From Paraglaciecola chathamensis S18K6 (lineage in GTDB: Bacteria > Pseudomonadota > Gammaproteobacteria > Enterobacterales > Alteromonadaceae): 64,000 nucleotides of DNA. The position numbers were made by a program, and so were the translations under genes. The stretch covers positions 1 to 64,000 of the forward strand of contig BAEM01000022.1 in NCBI GenBank assembly GCA_000314955.1. Direction: 5' to 3'. Numbering within the stretch: position 1 is the stretch's first letter; every line of letters begins with the position of its first letter. The notes under the pieces are model-generated. The model saw nothing but the letters and a program-made list of their open reading frames with translations. It had not been told where the DNA came from and made no database searches. This document shows, piece after piece, positions 19,344 to 27,649 of the stretch.

Positions 19344-22300
19344 ATGCAAACATCATCTATTTTTACGTTCTGGATCCGTTTTTCACTTTTGTTGTGTCTT
19401 GCATTCTCTACTGCTAGCTACAGTGACGATGATTTATTACCAAGTGTTGAAGAAATACAGCAACGATTAAACGCTTCCGCGGACGCGGCTGATATTTCTG
19501 AGCAAGAAAAAGAACAGATAGAAAAGTCCTACCAGCAAGCAATTGATGACATAAGGGCGGCGCAGCAATATGAGCAACAAAGCCTAAAATACCGACAAGC
19601 CATTAAAGATGCGCCAGACGCACTGAGCAAAATTGAACAGCAACAAGCCCGCTATAGCGCGCCGAAGTTACCTAATGAGCCACTGAATAGCCAAACGGTA
19701 TTAACCCTACTAAACGACATGGAGGGCAAGGTTACTAGCTTGCGAGCAAGTACGTCTGAGCTAAAAGCCAACCTCGATGACGAACGTCGTTTGCTACTTC
19801 GTCAGATTATCAGTGACACACAAACGGCCATCGATGCGACCAACAACAACCTTAGCACTGATGAAAAGAGCAACCCTTCCCAATTGGCCGACAATATCGC
19901 TCAGACTGCTCAGCGGAAAATGTTGCAGTCCAAAATTGATGCGGTCAAACAGCGCCTAACTTATCGACCGGACCATCTCGCTTTACTTGAAGCGCAAATA
20001 TCTCTTGAACAGAAGAAGCTCAATGGTGCCATTAACTTACGCGATAAACTCACCGCCTTACAGAGTCAATTAGATAGCAAAGCAAATGCCTCTAAACTCT
20101 CGCAACTGCAGGCAGTAACGGCCTCTTTGATTAGCGCTCCCAAATCTTTGCGTGATATCGCGAAACACAATGAGTTGTTAGCCCAACGGGCAGCCTCTTT
20201 ATCTGAACAACAAGAGAATACCAGTAATGAGCTCAGTCAGATTCAAACACAGATAAATGAGCTGAATAATAAGTTCTCCTCGCTCAACCGCTTACTCGAG
20301 CTAGAGGTTTATGAATCATCAGCGGTCTTTGGCAACGCCCTTAGACAAGAATGGGAGCAAACTTCGAGCTTTATCAATGGCAGTGAAGCGATCAAACAAA
20401 CGGAAATGTTATTGGTCGATAACCGAGTTGCTATGTTTAGCATTAACCAGAAGCGCGCACCATACGACGTACCAGAAGTAAACCCTTTGATGACCCAAAT
20501 AGGCAAAGACAATACGCGCTGGAAGGATGAAGCGCACAATCTCATCAATCAACGACGAGAGCTGATTTCTCAGCTAAGTTCGGCGTATACACAGCACGTG
20601 GATACCTTATCAGTTTTACTGGATAAACTAGGATATTTGAGTCAAAGAAGTAAAACCTACAGTGACCTGTTAGAAAGTAATTTATTTTGGATCCCAAGCG
20701 CTACGCCATTTAACCTACAAACGATCGCGGCGGCAGGTGACTCTGCGGCGTGGCTATTTCGCACGAAACATTGGCAAAACGTAGTACAAGCTATCGCGCG
20801 TAATGTGCAACAGGAACAAATTAGTTTACTCACAATAGTTTGTGCTTTTGTTCTTACCATTATATTAAGAAAGCGCTTAAAACAACGCTTAACAGATATT
20901 GCTCCTAATATCGGGAAGGTGCAAACAGACGCATTTCAATTCACCCTTGAAGGGCTCGCCATTACGTTAGGTTTGGCATTACCCCCAGCATTATTGTTGT
21001 TTGCCTTAGCACTGCTTAGCGATACCCAAACGGGCTTCTCCAACAGTTTAAGCAATGCATTTTTCGTTGGTGGATTAATGATGATTTATCTTGAATTCAT
21101 GCTGCAACTGGTGCGCAAGAATGGATTGGGTGAAGTGCATTTCAGGTGGAGTGAATCCAACCTCGCATTGCTGCGAAAGAACAATAGATTACTCATTATT
21201 GTTTTCATTCCTGTGGGCATCATAATGACATTGCTAACCAATCAAGCGAGTGTCGAGATCCGTGAAGATTTAGGGCAATTTGCGCTTATTATTTTATGCG
21301 CTTCACTTGCAATTGCGGGAACAAGAGTTACGCGTAACGCTTACTATCGCCACCGTACCTCGCTTTATACATCTAAGCGTTTTTCTTACTTTGTGTATTC
21401 TCTGCTTATTTTGGTACCGGTGTTTTTAATCATTTTATCCGCCATTGGCTATCAATACAGTGCTCAGCGCATCCTCGCATTGATGTTAGAAACGGCTGTC
21501 TTGTGTACTTTGGCTTTGTTAGTGTATTACACCGCAGAGCGCGCTATCTCTGTCAAAGCACGGCGCATTGCATTTGAAAAAATACGCGCTAAACGTGCAG
21601 CCACTTTACTGGCCAATGAGCAACAAGAAGCGGCTGAACAATCAGGCGAAGGGGTGCCTGATATTATCGATACACAAGAGCTAGATAGGCATACCATAAC
21701 TAGCCAAACCAAAGCGGTAATTCGGCTGATAATTTGGTTGGTTCTCTTAGGTGCACTTTCAATCGTATGGCAGGATATTTCCCCCATCGCCTATTCGCTT
21801 GACGATGTAGTTATGTGGGAAATTAGCAGTGACGACCCGAACACTCCCGCGCAACTCATCACACTTTGGAGCTGCCTGCTCAGTTTAGGGATTTTATTTA
21901 TCAGTGTTATCGGAGTGCGAAATCTACCCGGCTTACTGGAAATGACCGTGCTCGGTCGGTTAAATCTGTCACCGGGTACCAGTTATGCCATCACGACTAT
22001 GTTGAAATACACCATAGTCATTGTCGGCATTATCGTTTCAGTTAATATACTCGGTGCCCAGTGGTCAAAGTTACAATGGCTTATTGCAGCATTAGGCGTC
22101 GGCCTAGGGTTCGGGTTACAAGAAATTGTGGCTAATTTTGTGTCGGGTATCGTGATCTTATTTGAACGTCCGATCCGCTTGGGTGACACGATCACAATTG
22201 CGGGGCATAGCGGCACGGTTACCCGTATTCGGATCCGCGCCACCACGGTAAGCGACTGGGACAGAAAAGAGCTGATCATTCCTAACAAAACCTTTATAAC

Positions 22301-22685
22301 GCAGGATTTCATCAACTGGACCTTGTCAGACCCCGTTACCCGTATCGTTATCCCCGTTGGCGTTGTTTACGGCAGTGATACCGAAAAAGTCGTATCCGTT
22401 TTATTAAATGAAGCGAATAATAACCACAATGTTTACGACGACCCTGCTCCTGCAGCGTTATTCCTGGCCTTTAGTACCAGTAGTTTGCTCTTTGAACTGC
22501 GGGTATTTGCCCGTGCAGTTGTCGACCGGGCCATGGTGACGCACGAACTTCATATGCAAATTGAAAAAGCATTCAAACAAGCGGAAATTGAAATAGCGTA
22601 TCCTCAACAGGATGTGCACATAAACATGCGTGACCCAATAGATATTAATATCGCTACCACCAAACCTGATGACCAACAAAAATAG
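19344..22685 (+). CDS. large mechanosensitive channel (MscK/MscM type)
   Basis: The 1113-residue protein starts with a signal peptide (cleavage near residue 27), then a long periplasmic coiled-coil domain (about 30-450) rich in Q, E and K. A membrane domain with about ten helices (about 485-900) follows, then the C-terminal MscS core with GVGLGFGLQEIVANFVSGI, ILFERPIRLGDTITI and VSDWDRKELIIPN. Length and order match E. coli MscK (KefA) and MscM (YjeP). These open under membrane tension and release solutes during hypo-osmotic shock. I cannot separate MscK from MscM by eye. It starts 27 nt after the AraC gene but is functionally unrelated. Confidence 0.93.
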   Translation: MQTSSIFTFWIRFSLLLCLAFSTASYSDDDLLPSVEEIQQRLNASADAADISEQEKEQIEKSYQQAIDDIRAAQQYEQQSLKYRQAIKDAPDALSKIEQQQARYSAPKLPNEPLNSQTVLTLLNDMEGKVTSLRASTSELKANLDDERRLLLRQIISDTQTAIDATNNNLSTDEKSNPSQLADNIAQTAQRKMLQSKIDAVKQRLTYRPDHLALLEAQISLEQKKLNGAINLRDKLTALQSQLDSKANASKLSQLQAVTASLISAPKSLRDIAKHNELLAQRAASLSEQQENTSNELSQIQTQINELNNKFSSLNRLLELEVYESSAVFGNALRQEWEQTSSFINGSEAIKQTEMLLVDNRVAMFSINQKRAPYDVPEVNPLMTQIGKDNTRWKDEAHNLINQRRELISQLSSAYTQHVDTLSVLLDKLGYLSQRSKTYSDLLESNLFWIPSATPFNLQTIAAAGDSAAWLFRTKHWQNVVQAIARNVQQEQISLLTIVCAFVLTIILRKRLKQRLTDIAPNIGKVQTDAFQFTLEGLAITLGLALPPALLLFALALLSDTQTGFSNSLSNAFFVGGLMMIYLEFMLQLVRKNGLGEVHFRWSESNLALLRKNNRLLIIVFIPVGIIMTLLTNQASVEIREDLGQFALIILCASLAIAGTRVTRNAYYRHRTSLYTSKRFSYFVYSLLILVPVFLIILSAIGYQYSAQRILALMLETAVLCTLALLVYYTAERAISVKARRIAFEKIRAKRAATLLANEQQEAAEQSGEGVPDIIDTQELDRHTITSQTKAVIRLIIWLVLLGALSIVWQDISPIAYSLDDVVMWEISSDDPNTPAQLITLWSCLLSLGILFISVIGVRNLPGLLEMTVLGRLNLSPGTSYAITTMLKYTIVIVGIIVSVNILGAQWSKLQWLIAALGVGLGFGLQEIVANFVSGIVILFERPIRLGDTITIAGHSGTVTRIRIRATTVSDWDRKELIIPNKTFITQDFINWTLSDPVTRIVIPVGVVYGSDTEKVVSVLLNEANNNHNVYDDPAPAALFLAFSTSSLLFELRVFARAVVDRAMVTHELHMQIEKAFKQAEIEIAYPQQDVHINMRDPIDINIATTKPDDQQK

Positions 22686-22836
22686 ACATGCTTAGAAAGT
22701 AAAGAGCGATGCCATTCGGGCTCTCTCATTTAACTATAATTCATAAAGAAAATAGTAAATCGACAGTTTTCCTTGGAACCTCAGCTGCGATTTGGTTAGC
22801 ATAAATCCCTATGTTTCAGATTTATATAAGGTATTC

Positions 22837-24966
22837 ATGCTATCTCCTAAATCAATTTTTCCATTAACAATGCTTTCCATTGTCGTACACAGTTCATATG
22901 CTTTTGCTGAGCAAGCGCCCCCTGTCGAGGTTATTATTGTAAGTGGCTCTCATTCGAATACAGATGTTATGGCCCTTGATAGCAACGTAGAGCGTATCAA
23001 TCAAGATGACATAGAGCGTGTTAATGCTGCTCTAGCCAGTGATATTCTAAATCGCGCAAGCGGCGTTTATGTTCAAGCCAACAATGGTGTCGAAAACCTA
23101 CCTTCATTACGCTCGCCTATCCTTACCGGCCCTGGAGCCGGTGGTGCCTTTCTGTTTATGCAAGATGGCATAGCAACTCGCGCAGCAGGTTTTGCCAACA
23201 ACAACGGCCTAGCAGAACTCAATTTGGCCCAAGCAGATAGTATTGAAGTGATCCAAGGCCCCAACAGTGCAGTGTATGGCTCTAATGCAGTTCACGGGGT
23301 GATTAACGTGCTGAGTTTATCGCCGCAAAACGGCGGTAATGCTGGCATCACATTTGGCCCGAACGAGCGTGTTCAATTTAATGGTGCTGTAGGCCATGTT
23401 GACAACACCACTGACATATCTCAAGGTGTCGGCCTAACGCTACAAGTTATCGATGATGGAGGTTATCAAGATGAAAGCGGATTTACTTCCACGAAGTTGG
23501 GACTTCGCCATGATTATCAACAAGACAAGTTAACAATTCAAAGCACTCTATCGGGATTTGATCTTGACCAAGACACTGCCGGTTTTATTGCCTCAGGTGA
23601 TAACGGCGAAGGCTGCTTCAGTTCTACCTTTGCACCAAGCGAACTATACAAAGACCGTTCAGCAATGGAAAAAAACTGCGATACAGACGCCTATCGTCAA
23701 TGGTCATCATTGCGTGGTGCTAGTCACATCAACTACCAGTTAGACGCCAATCAAGCGTTAAACTTCACCCCTTATTTTCGCACAAATAGTATGGAGTTCA
23801 GGCAGCATTATTTGCCCTCAAGAGCAATCGAGGAAAATAGCCACTACAGTATTGGGCTGAATTCTGATTACCAATGGCAGGTCAACAGCGCCGTAACACT
23901 TGTAGTGGGTTTAGACGCCGACTGGACTCATGGTGAACTGACAGAAACGCAAGAGCAAGGCGATATGTTTAGTTTTGGGAAAGCTCGCCAACAAGGGGTG
24001 CATTTTGATTATGAAGTGAATGCCACTACCCTCGCTCCATTCATACAAGTTAATTGGCAAATCAATAACGCGTTAAGCGTCAATTCAAGCCTACGTGTTG
24101 ATTATACTGATTACGATTACAACAACTTAATCAGTGATGGCACAACCAAAGCCGACGGCTCCTTTTGCATCAATAATGATGGTGAAGAGGTAAGTTGTCT
24201 CTATCAACGCCCAGCAGACCGAAATGATAGTTTCAATAATACCAGTGCCAAAATAGGTACTAATTATAGGTTGAATGAATATGTATCACTGTTTGCCAAC
24301 TGGACAAATGGATTTCGCGCTCCTCAAACCACCGATCTGTACCGACTACAAAATCAACAAACCATTGGCACAATTAAATCAGAAGAAGTAAACAGTATTG
24401 AAGCTGGGGTGCGTAGCGCTTTTCAAAACCTACAGGTTCAAGCCGTTGTCTACAGCATGCAAAAAGATCATTTCTTCTTTCGGGATGACGATGGTTTGAA
24501 TGTAACCGATGGTGAGACGGATCATAAAGGCATTGAGCTAAGTGCAATATACCAGTTACTTGAGAGCCTAACTATTTCGGTAAATTATGCCTATGCGCAA
24601 CACGAATACGATTTTGATCGTCCAAGCAGCGGTGTGGTAAATGGCAACGAAATTGACACTGCCCCGCGCAATCAGGGGAATGCACGTTTGAACTGGCAAC
24701 CAACTGCTAAAACCGAGCTTGAATTAGAATGGCAGCACGTCGGTAGCTATTACCTTGACCCAGCGAATGCACACGAATACCAAGGGCATGATTTACTTCA
24801 TTTACGCGGACAGTGGCAAGTCAGTGAACGTGTAAACCTGACGGCAAAGCTAGAAAATTTGACCGACCAAAAATACGCCAGCAGAGCTGATTATGCTTTT
24901 GGATCATATCGTTACTTCGGTGGTCAACCTCGCGCTATTTACGTTGGGGCCAATTATAGCTTCTAA
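22837..24966 (+). CDS. TonB-dependent outer-membrane receptor
   Basis: A signal peptide (MLSPKSIFPLTMLSIVV... ending AFA) precedes a likely TonB box (VEVIIVSG), a plug domain (about 50-160, with SDILNRASGVYVQ, IEVIQGPNSAVYGSNAVHG) and a 22-strand barrel ending in ...YVGANYSF with the terminal phenylalanine needed for BAM assembly. I start at the ATG at 22837 rather than the TTG at 22792 because the signal peptide then begins normally and an AAGG site is present. The substrate is unknown. The convergent siderophore-interacting protein suggests iron, but no Fur-like box is visible just upstream of this gene. Confidence 0.92.
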   Translation: MLSPKSIFPLTMLSIVVHSSYAFAEQAPPVEVIIVSGSHSNTDVMALDSNVERINQDDIERVNAALASDILNRASGVYVQANNGVENLPSLRSPILTGPGAGGAFLFMQDGIATRAAGFANNNGLAELNLAQADSIEVIQGPNSAVYGSNAVHGVINVLSLSPQNGGNAGITFGPNERVQFNGAVGHVDNTTDISQGVGLTLQVIDDGGYQDESGFTSTKLGLRHDYQQDKLTIQSTLSGFDLDQDTAGFIASGDNGEGCFSSTFAPSELYKDRSAMEKNCDTDAYRQWSSLRGASHINYQLDANQALNFTPYFRTNSMEFRQHYLPSRAIEENSHYSIGLNSDYQWQVNSAVTLVVGLDADWTHGELTETQEQGDMFSFGKARQQGVHFDYEVNATTLAPFIQVNWQINNALSVNSSLRVDYTDYDYNNLISDGTTKADGSFCINNDGEEVSCLYQRPADRNDSFNNTSAKIGTNYRLNEYVSLFANWTNGFRAPQTTDLYRLQNQQTIGTIKSEEVNSIEAGVRSAFQNLQVQAVVYSMQKDHFFFRDDDGLNVTDGETDHKGIELSAIYQLLESLTISVNYAYAQHEYDFDRPSSGVVNGNEIDTAPRNQGNARLNWQPTAKTELELEWQHVGSYYLDPANAHEYQGHDLLHLRGQWQVSERVNLTAKLENLTDQKYASRADYAFGSYRYFGGQPRAIYVGANYSF

Positions 24967-25027
24967 CGATATCTATGGGTTTTCGTCATGCAGTAGCAGG
25001 CGCTAATAATCGTGAATAAAATCACAT

Positions 25028-25049
25028 CCCCTACCCTAGTAGGGGTTTT
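25028..25049 (+). terminator. rho-independent terminator after the TonB receptor
   Basis: CCCCTA and TAGGGG form a 6-bp GC-rich stem over a 6-nt loop, followed by TTTT, 61 nt past the receptor stop. Confidence 0.75.
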
Positions 25050-25072
25050 GTGTACGTTTTCATTCTAAATTA

Positions 25073-25837
25073 TTAAAGCGGTGCAGCTTGTTTTTGACGA
25101 TTAAACTTGTCGGCATCAATGCCTTTTTTCCAATATCCCGTTGCAAACAGATTTAAACGATCGTACTGAAGATCATGTAATAGCATACCTTTAATGGTTC
25201 GTACACTTCTTGCTTCGAGGCCAAAGAACACGTGGGTTTTATCATTGGGTAACGTTTTAGCGGCGGCCTCAACCATATCTTCAAAAGAGTGCGTCGCTTC
25301 GTCTTCTATATGCCAATCCACCGCTAAATGCTCTCCCGCATCCATTGAAATAATGTCACTGCGGGTTGGCACCGTTATGACTGATTTTAAGGTTGAATGC
25401 TTAGGAATATACTTAGCAAACCCATTTACCGCGTTGACTGACGTTAGATCGCCGATTAACAAGTAATTTTCTTGGCTAAAATCAGTTAATTTTGGAGCTC
25501 CAGGCCCCGCAATACCAGCAAAGTCGCCTACTTTGGCGTTCACCGCCCAGTTTGTCGCCGGCCCATCATGACGATTTACTACAAAATCAATTGCCAGCTC
25601 CAATGTTTGCGCATTAAAACTGCGGATCGTATACGACCGTTTAAACGCAGGACGCGGTGCGTCAAGCGCTAATTCAGGATACTTTTCACCTTCGTGAGGA
25701 ACGAGTACTTTAACATGCGCCCCTTCCTTTCCTTCTGGAAAACCAGCTAATTGCTCTGAACTAAATACGATCCGGCGCAAATGCGGTGAAAGCGATTCTA
25801 TGCGGATAATTTTAACTAAACGTACTTGGGGTTTCAT
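25073..25837 (-). CDS. siderophore-interacting flavoprotein (ViuB/SIP family)
   Basis: The 254-residue protein has an N-terminal FAD-binding barrel with KRSYTIRSF (the R-x-Y-T FAD motif), DGPATNWA and GDFAGIAGPGAPKL, and a C-terminal NAD(P)H-binding half (ENYLLIGDLTSVNAV, FFGLEARSVR, YWKKGID). This family reduces ferric siderophores in the cytoplasm to release iron. The upstream region carries a Fur-like box and a 9-bp inverted repeat just before the start. It is convergent with the TonB receptor. Confidence 0.94.
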   Translation of the reverse strand: MKPQVRLVKIIRIESLSPHLRRIVFSSEQLAGFPEGKEGAHVKVLVPHEGEKYPELALDAPRPAFKRSYTIRSFNAQTLELAIDFVVNRHDGPATNWAVNAKVGDFAGIAGPGAPKLTDFSQENYLLIGDLTSVNAVNGFAKYIPKHSTLKSVITVPTRSDIISMDAGEHLAVDWHIEDEATHSFEDMVEAAAKTLPNDKTHVFFGLEARSVRTIKGMLLHDLQYDRLNLFATGYWKKGIDADKFNRQKQAAPL

Positions 25838-25848
25838 AATCGCTCCTA

Positions 25849-25871
25849 TATAGTTGATAATGTCAACTATA
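25849..25871. promoter_or_regulatory. 9-bp inverted repeat, candidate operator
   Basis: TATAGTTGA and its exact reverse complement TCAACTATA are separated by 5 bp (TAATG), 12 bp from the start codon of the siderophore-interacting protein. The size and position fit a dimeric repressor site. No regulator gene is adjacent, so the binding protein is unknown. Confidence 0.6.
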
Positions 25872-25899
25872 ACAAAATCGTTTAACTAATCAAGCCCTA

Positions 25900-25918
25900 A
25901 ATGAGAATTATTATTATT
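25900..25918. promoter_or_regulatory. Fur-like box
   Basis: AATGAGAATTATTATTATT resembles the 19-bp Fur consensus (GATAATGATAATCATTATC), with TGAGAAT plus ATTATT arms. It lies 63-81 bp upstream of the siderophore-interacting protein, a good promoter position. The match is by eye, not scored. Confidence 0.6.
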
Positions 25919-26029
25919 TAAGCTAAAACTATCACAAATGGAGAAACGCCTGATCATTGTGATGCAGGCGCTCTTTACATTGCGTGTTTTTGTGAGCATG
26001 GGTTTGAATAACCGTCATGCTAATAAATA

Positions 26030-26317
26030 TTAGAGTTGAGCTGGAGGCACCATTTTTCCGCCCGTGCCAATCAAACTAGGTGGAACCATTTTACCGCCCG
26101 TGCCGATAATAGCTGGCGGTACCATTTTGCCACCGGTTCCAATCAAACTAGGAGGAACCATCTTACCACCTGTGCCAATAATAGCCGGAGGAACCATCTT
26201 TCCGCCCGTACCAATTAAGCTTGGAGGAACCATTTTACCACCCGTGCCTATGGCAAATGCAGAGCTAGAAGCAAGAACAGATAAAACAACAGTGGCAGTA
26301 AGTGTCAATTTTTTCAT
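26030..26317 (-). CDS. secreted peptide of six 12-residue repeats
   Basis: A 95-residue protein: a clean signal peptide (MKKLTLTATVVLSVLASSSAFA) followed by six copies of IGTGGKMVPP plus two variable residues. The variable pair alternates SL, AI, SL, AI, SL and ends AQL, giving a 24-residue super-repeat three times. Cleavage after AFA would leave a mature chain that is repeat from first to last residue. The ten-residue core is invariant in all six copies although the codons differ, so the peptide is under selection. An AGGAT site lies before this ATG; a longer frame starting at 26374 has no support. It is followed upstream by an XRE/membrane gene pair on the same strand. I do not recognise the family. 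Confidence 0.85.
   Translation of the reverse strand: MKKLTLTATVVLSVLASSSAFAIGTGGKMVPPSLIGTGGKMVPPAIIGTGGKMVPPSLIGTGGKMVPPAIIGTGGKMVPPSLIGTGGKMVPPAQL
26036..26251. repeat. six tandem 36-bp repeats encoding the peptide
   Basis: Six in-frame 36-bp units (the last interrupted by a 3-bp insertion near the stop). Units differ from each other at several third-codon positions. Spacing is exact with no spacers, so it is a coding tandem array and not a CRISPR. Confidence 0.9.
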
Positions 26318-26448
26318 GATTAATATCCTATAGATGATCTTAAGTGGACGAATTTCCACCAAAGTGATTATCAAGGATATTTATCGGCAATGTCACATAT
26401 AAGGTTAAATTATGAGCATACAAATAGTATGTTTAATTGAACAGTTTC

Positions 26449-27159
26449 TTATGCTTTAAACCAGTTTTTAGAAATGAGGGTGTAGCCTTGGAATAAGACC
26501 AAGAGTGCAGAATAGGTGGTCAATCCATGAAAGATGTAGGGTGCAGCGTAGTAGACGTATGTGCTAGAAACATCAAAAACGCGACGCAATATGTACTCCA
26601 GCAAAATAAATTGATGCAGCAAAATATAGAAAAAGACTAATTGATACAAAGAGTGATCTAAGTTTAATGAGCGATATTGGCTGGGGAAGTACTTCGCCAT
26701 AATAAATACTCGGGCGAATAAAAAGTGCCGTACCCATAGATTTATCGTCAGGAGCAATACATACCAGAATATCATCGGTGCATCCTGCTCACTGATATAC
26801 CAATAGCCCTCTGTCACTAAACAAAGTACGACCACGAAGACCGTCGGCAAGCGCATACTGTCTTCGCTTACCTTCAGTAGGGTCCAGCATGCCACTAGGT
26901 ATGTTAGTATTTTTAACGGAAATTGAAATTGCTCACTAATAACAAGCGGATACAGCAGTTCAGAGGATAAATTCGCTCCTGCTGAAATAACAATAATACT
27001 CACTAAGTTGATGTCGCGAATAAATAACACTGCAACAAACCCCAACAGGGCAAGGTAGATTTTTTCAAACAGTAAGCTGTCGCCGTATGTTAAGAACCCG
27101 GCACAAACAAAAAGAACAGAACCAACGAATTTTGGAATGCGTGTAGAGCTAATAAACAC
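26449..27159 (-). CDS. multi-pass membrane protein of unknown function
   Basis: The 236-residue protein has about seven predicted membrane helices (for example FVGSVLFVCAGFLTYG, IYLALLGFVAVLFI, TVFVVVLCLVTEGYW, IFWYVLLLTINLWV, LVFFYILLHQFILLEYIL) and no recognised domain. It starts with a GTG five bases after the stop of the XRE regulator and has no strong ribosome binding site, so it is probably translated by coupling. The pair (small XRE regulator plus membrane partner) may work together. No function is assigned. Confidence 0.75.
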   Translation of the reverse strand: MFISSTRIPKFVGSVLFVCAGFLTYGDSLLFEKIYLALLGFVAVLFIRDINLVSIIVISAGANLSSELLYPLVISEQFQFPLKILTYLVACWTLLKVSEDSMRLPTVFVVVLCLVTEGYWYISEQDAPMIFWYVLLLTINLWVRHFLFARVFIMAKYFPSQYRSLNLDHSLYQLVFFYILLHQFILLEYILRRVFDVSSTYVYYAAPYIFHGLTTYSALLVLFQGYTLISKNWFKA

Positions 27160-27164
27160 GCGGA

Positions 27165-27437
27165 CTAGAGTCTATCGGTGATAAATTTAAAGTAGCCTAC
27201 AATTTGATTAACGAAGTTGTTTCGGGTTTCTTCTTTCGCTTTAGTACGACAAACTGACCACCATTTTTTAACGACTTCAATTTGTAAAGTACGTAATGAT
27301 TCGGGTTTGTTGTTTTCAATCGCAGAAACAGTTTCTCGGCTCAACCCCACTCTAAGTGCAAGTTCACCTTGTGTATAGCCCGCCTCTTTTCTGAGGTTCC
27401 TTAAAATAACAGGCAGTTCACTACTGTGTAAATCCAT
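27165..27437 (-). CDS. small XRE-family DNA-binding protein
   Basis: The helix-turn-helix lies at about residues 8-55 of 90: LRNLRKEAGYTQGELALRVG, then LSRETVSAIENNK. The tail (KWWSVCRTKAKEE) is basic and short. I use the ATG at 27437, which has AGGA upstream; the frame extends 18 codons further without support. It lies upstream of, and is coupled to, the membrane protein gene. It is probably an autoregulator of this pair; the targets are unknown. Confidence 0.85.
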   Translation of the reverse strand: MDLHSSELPVILRNLRKEAGYTQGELALRVGLSRETVSAIENNKPESLRTLQIEVVKKWWSVCRTKAKEETRNNFVNQIVGYFKFITDRL

Positions 27438-27649
27438 ATTCCTGAAGCCCAATAGGTAAAAAAGAAAGCGGTTAATAAATTCGACATTCAATGGTAACTA
27501 TTTTACGACAGTCAAGTAAAGATAAATCCCTTTATAAGCTAGAACAAAATTTCAGCACTTACCTTTGTGTTATTCCATCTGTTTATATTTTAATCGACAA
27601 AACGTCTAATGTGACTCGCTTAATTGCTTAAATTAGGCTGGTCAACGCT

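Noticed and set aside
26036-26251. CRISPR array
   Set aside because: The 36-bp repeats have no spacers, encode protein in frame and have no cas genes nearby.
26036-26333. + strand repetitive frames opposite the repeat peptide
   Set aside because: They are antisense products of the 36-bp repeat. The minus frame has the signal peptide and Shine-Dalgarno.
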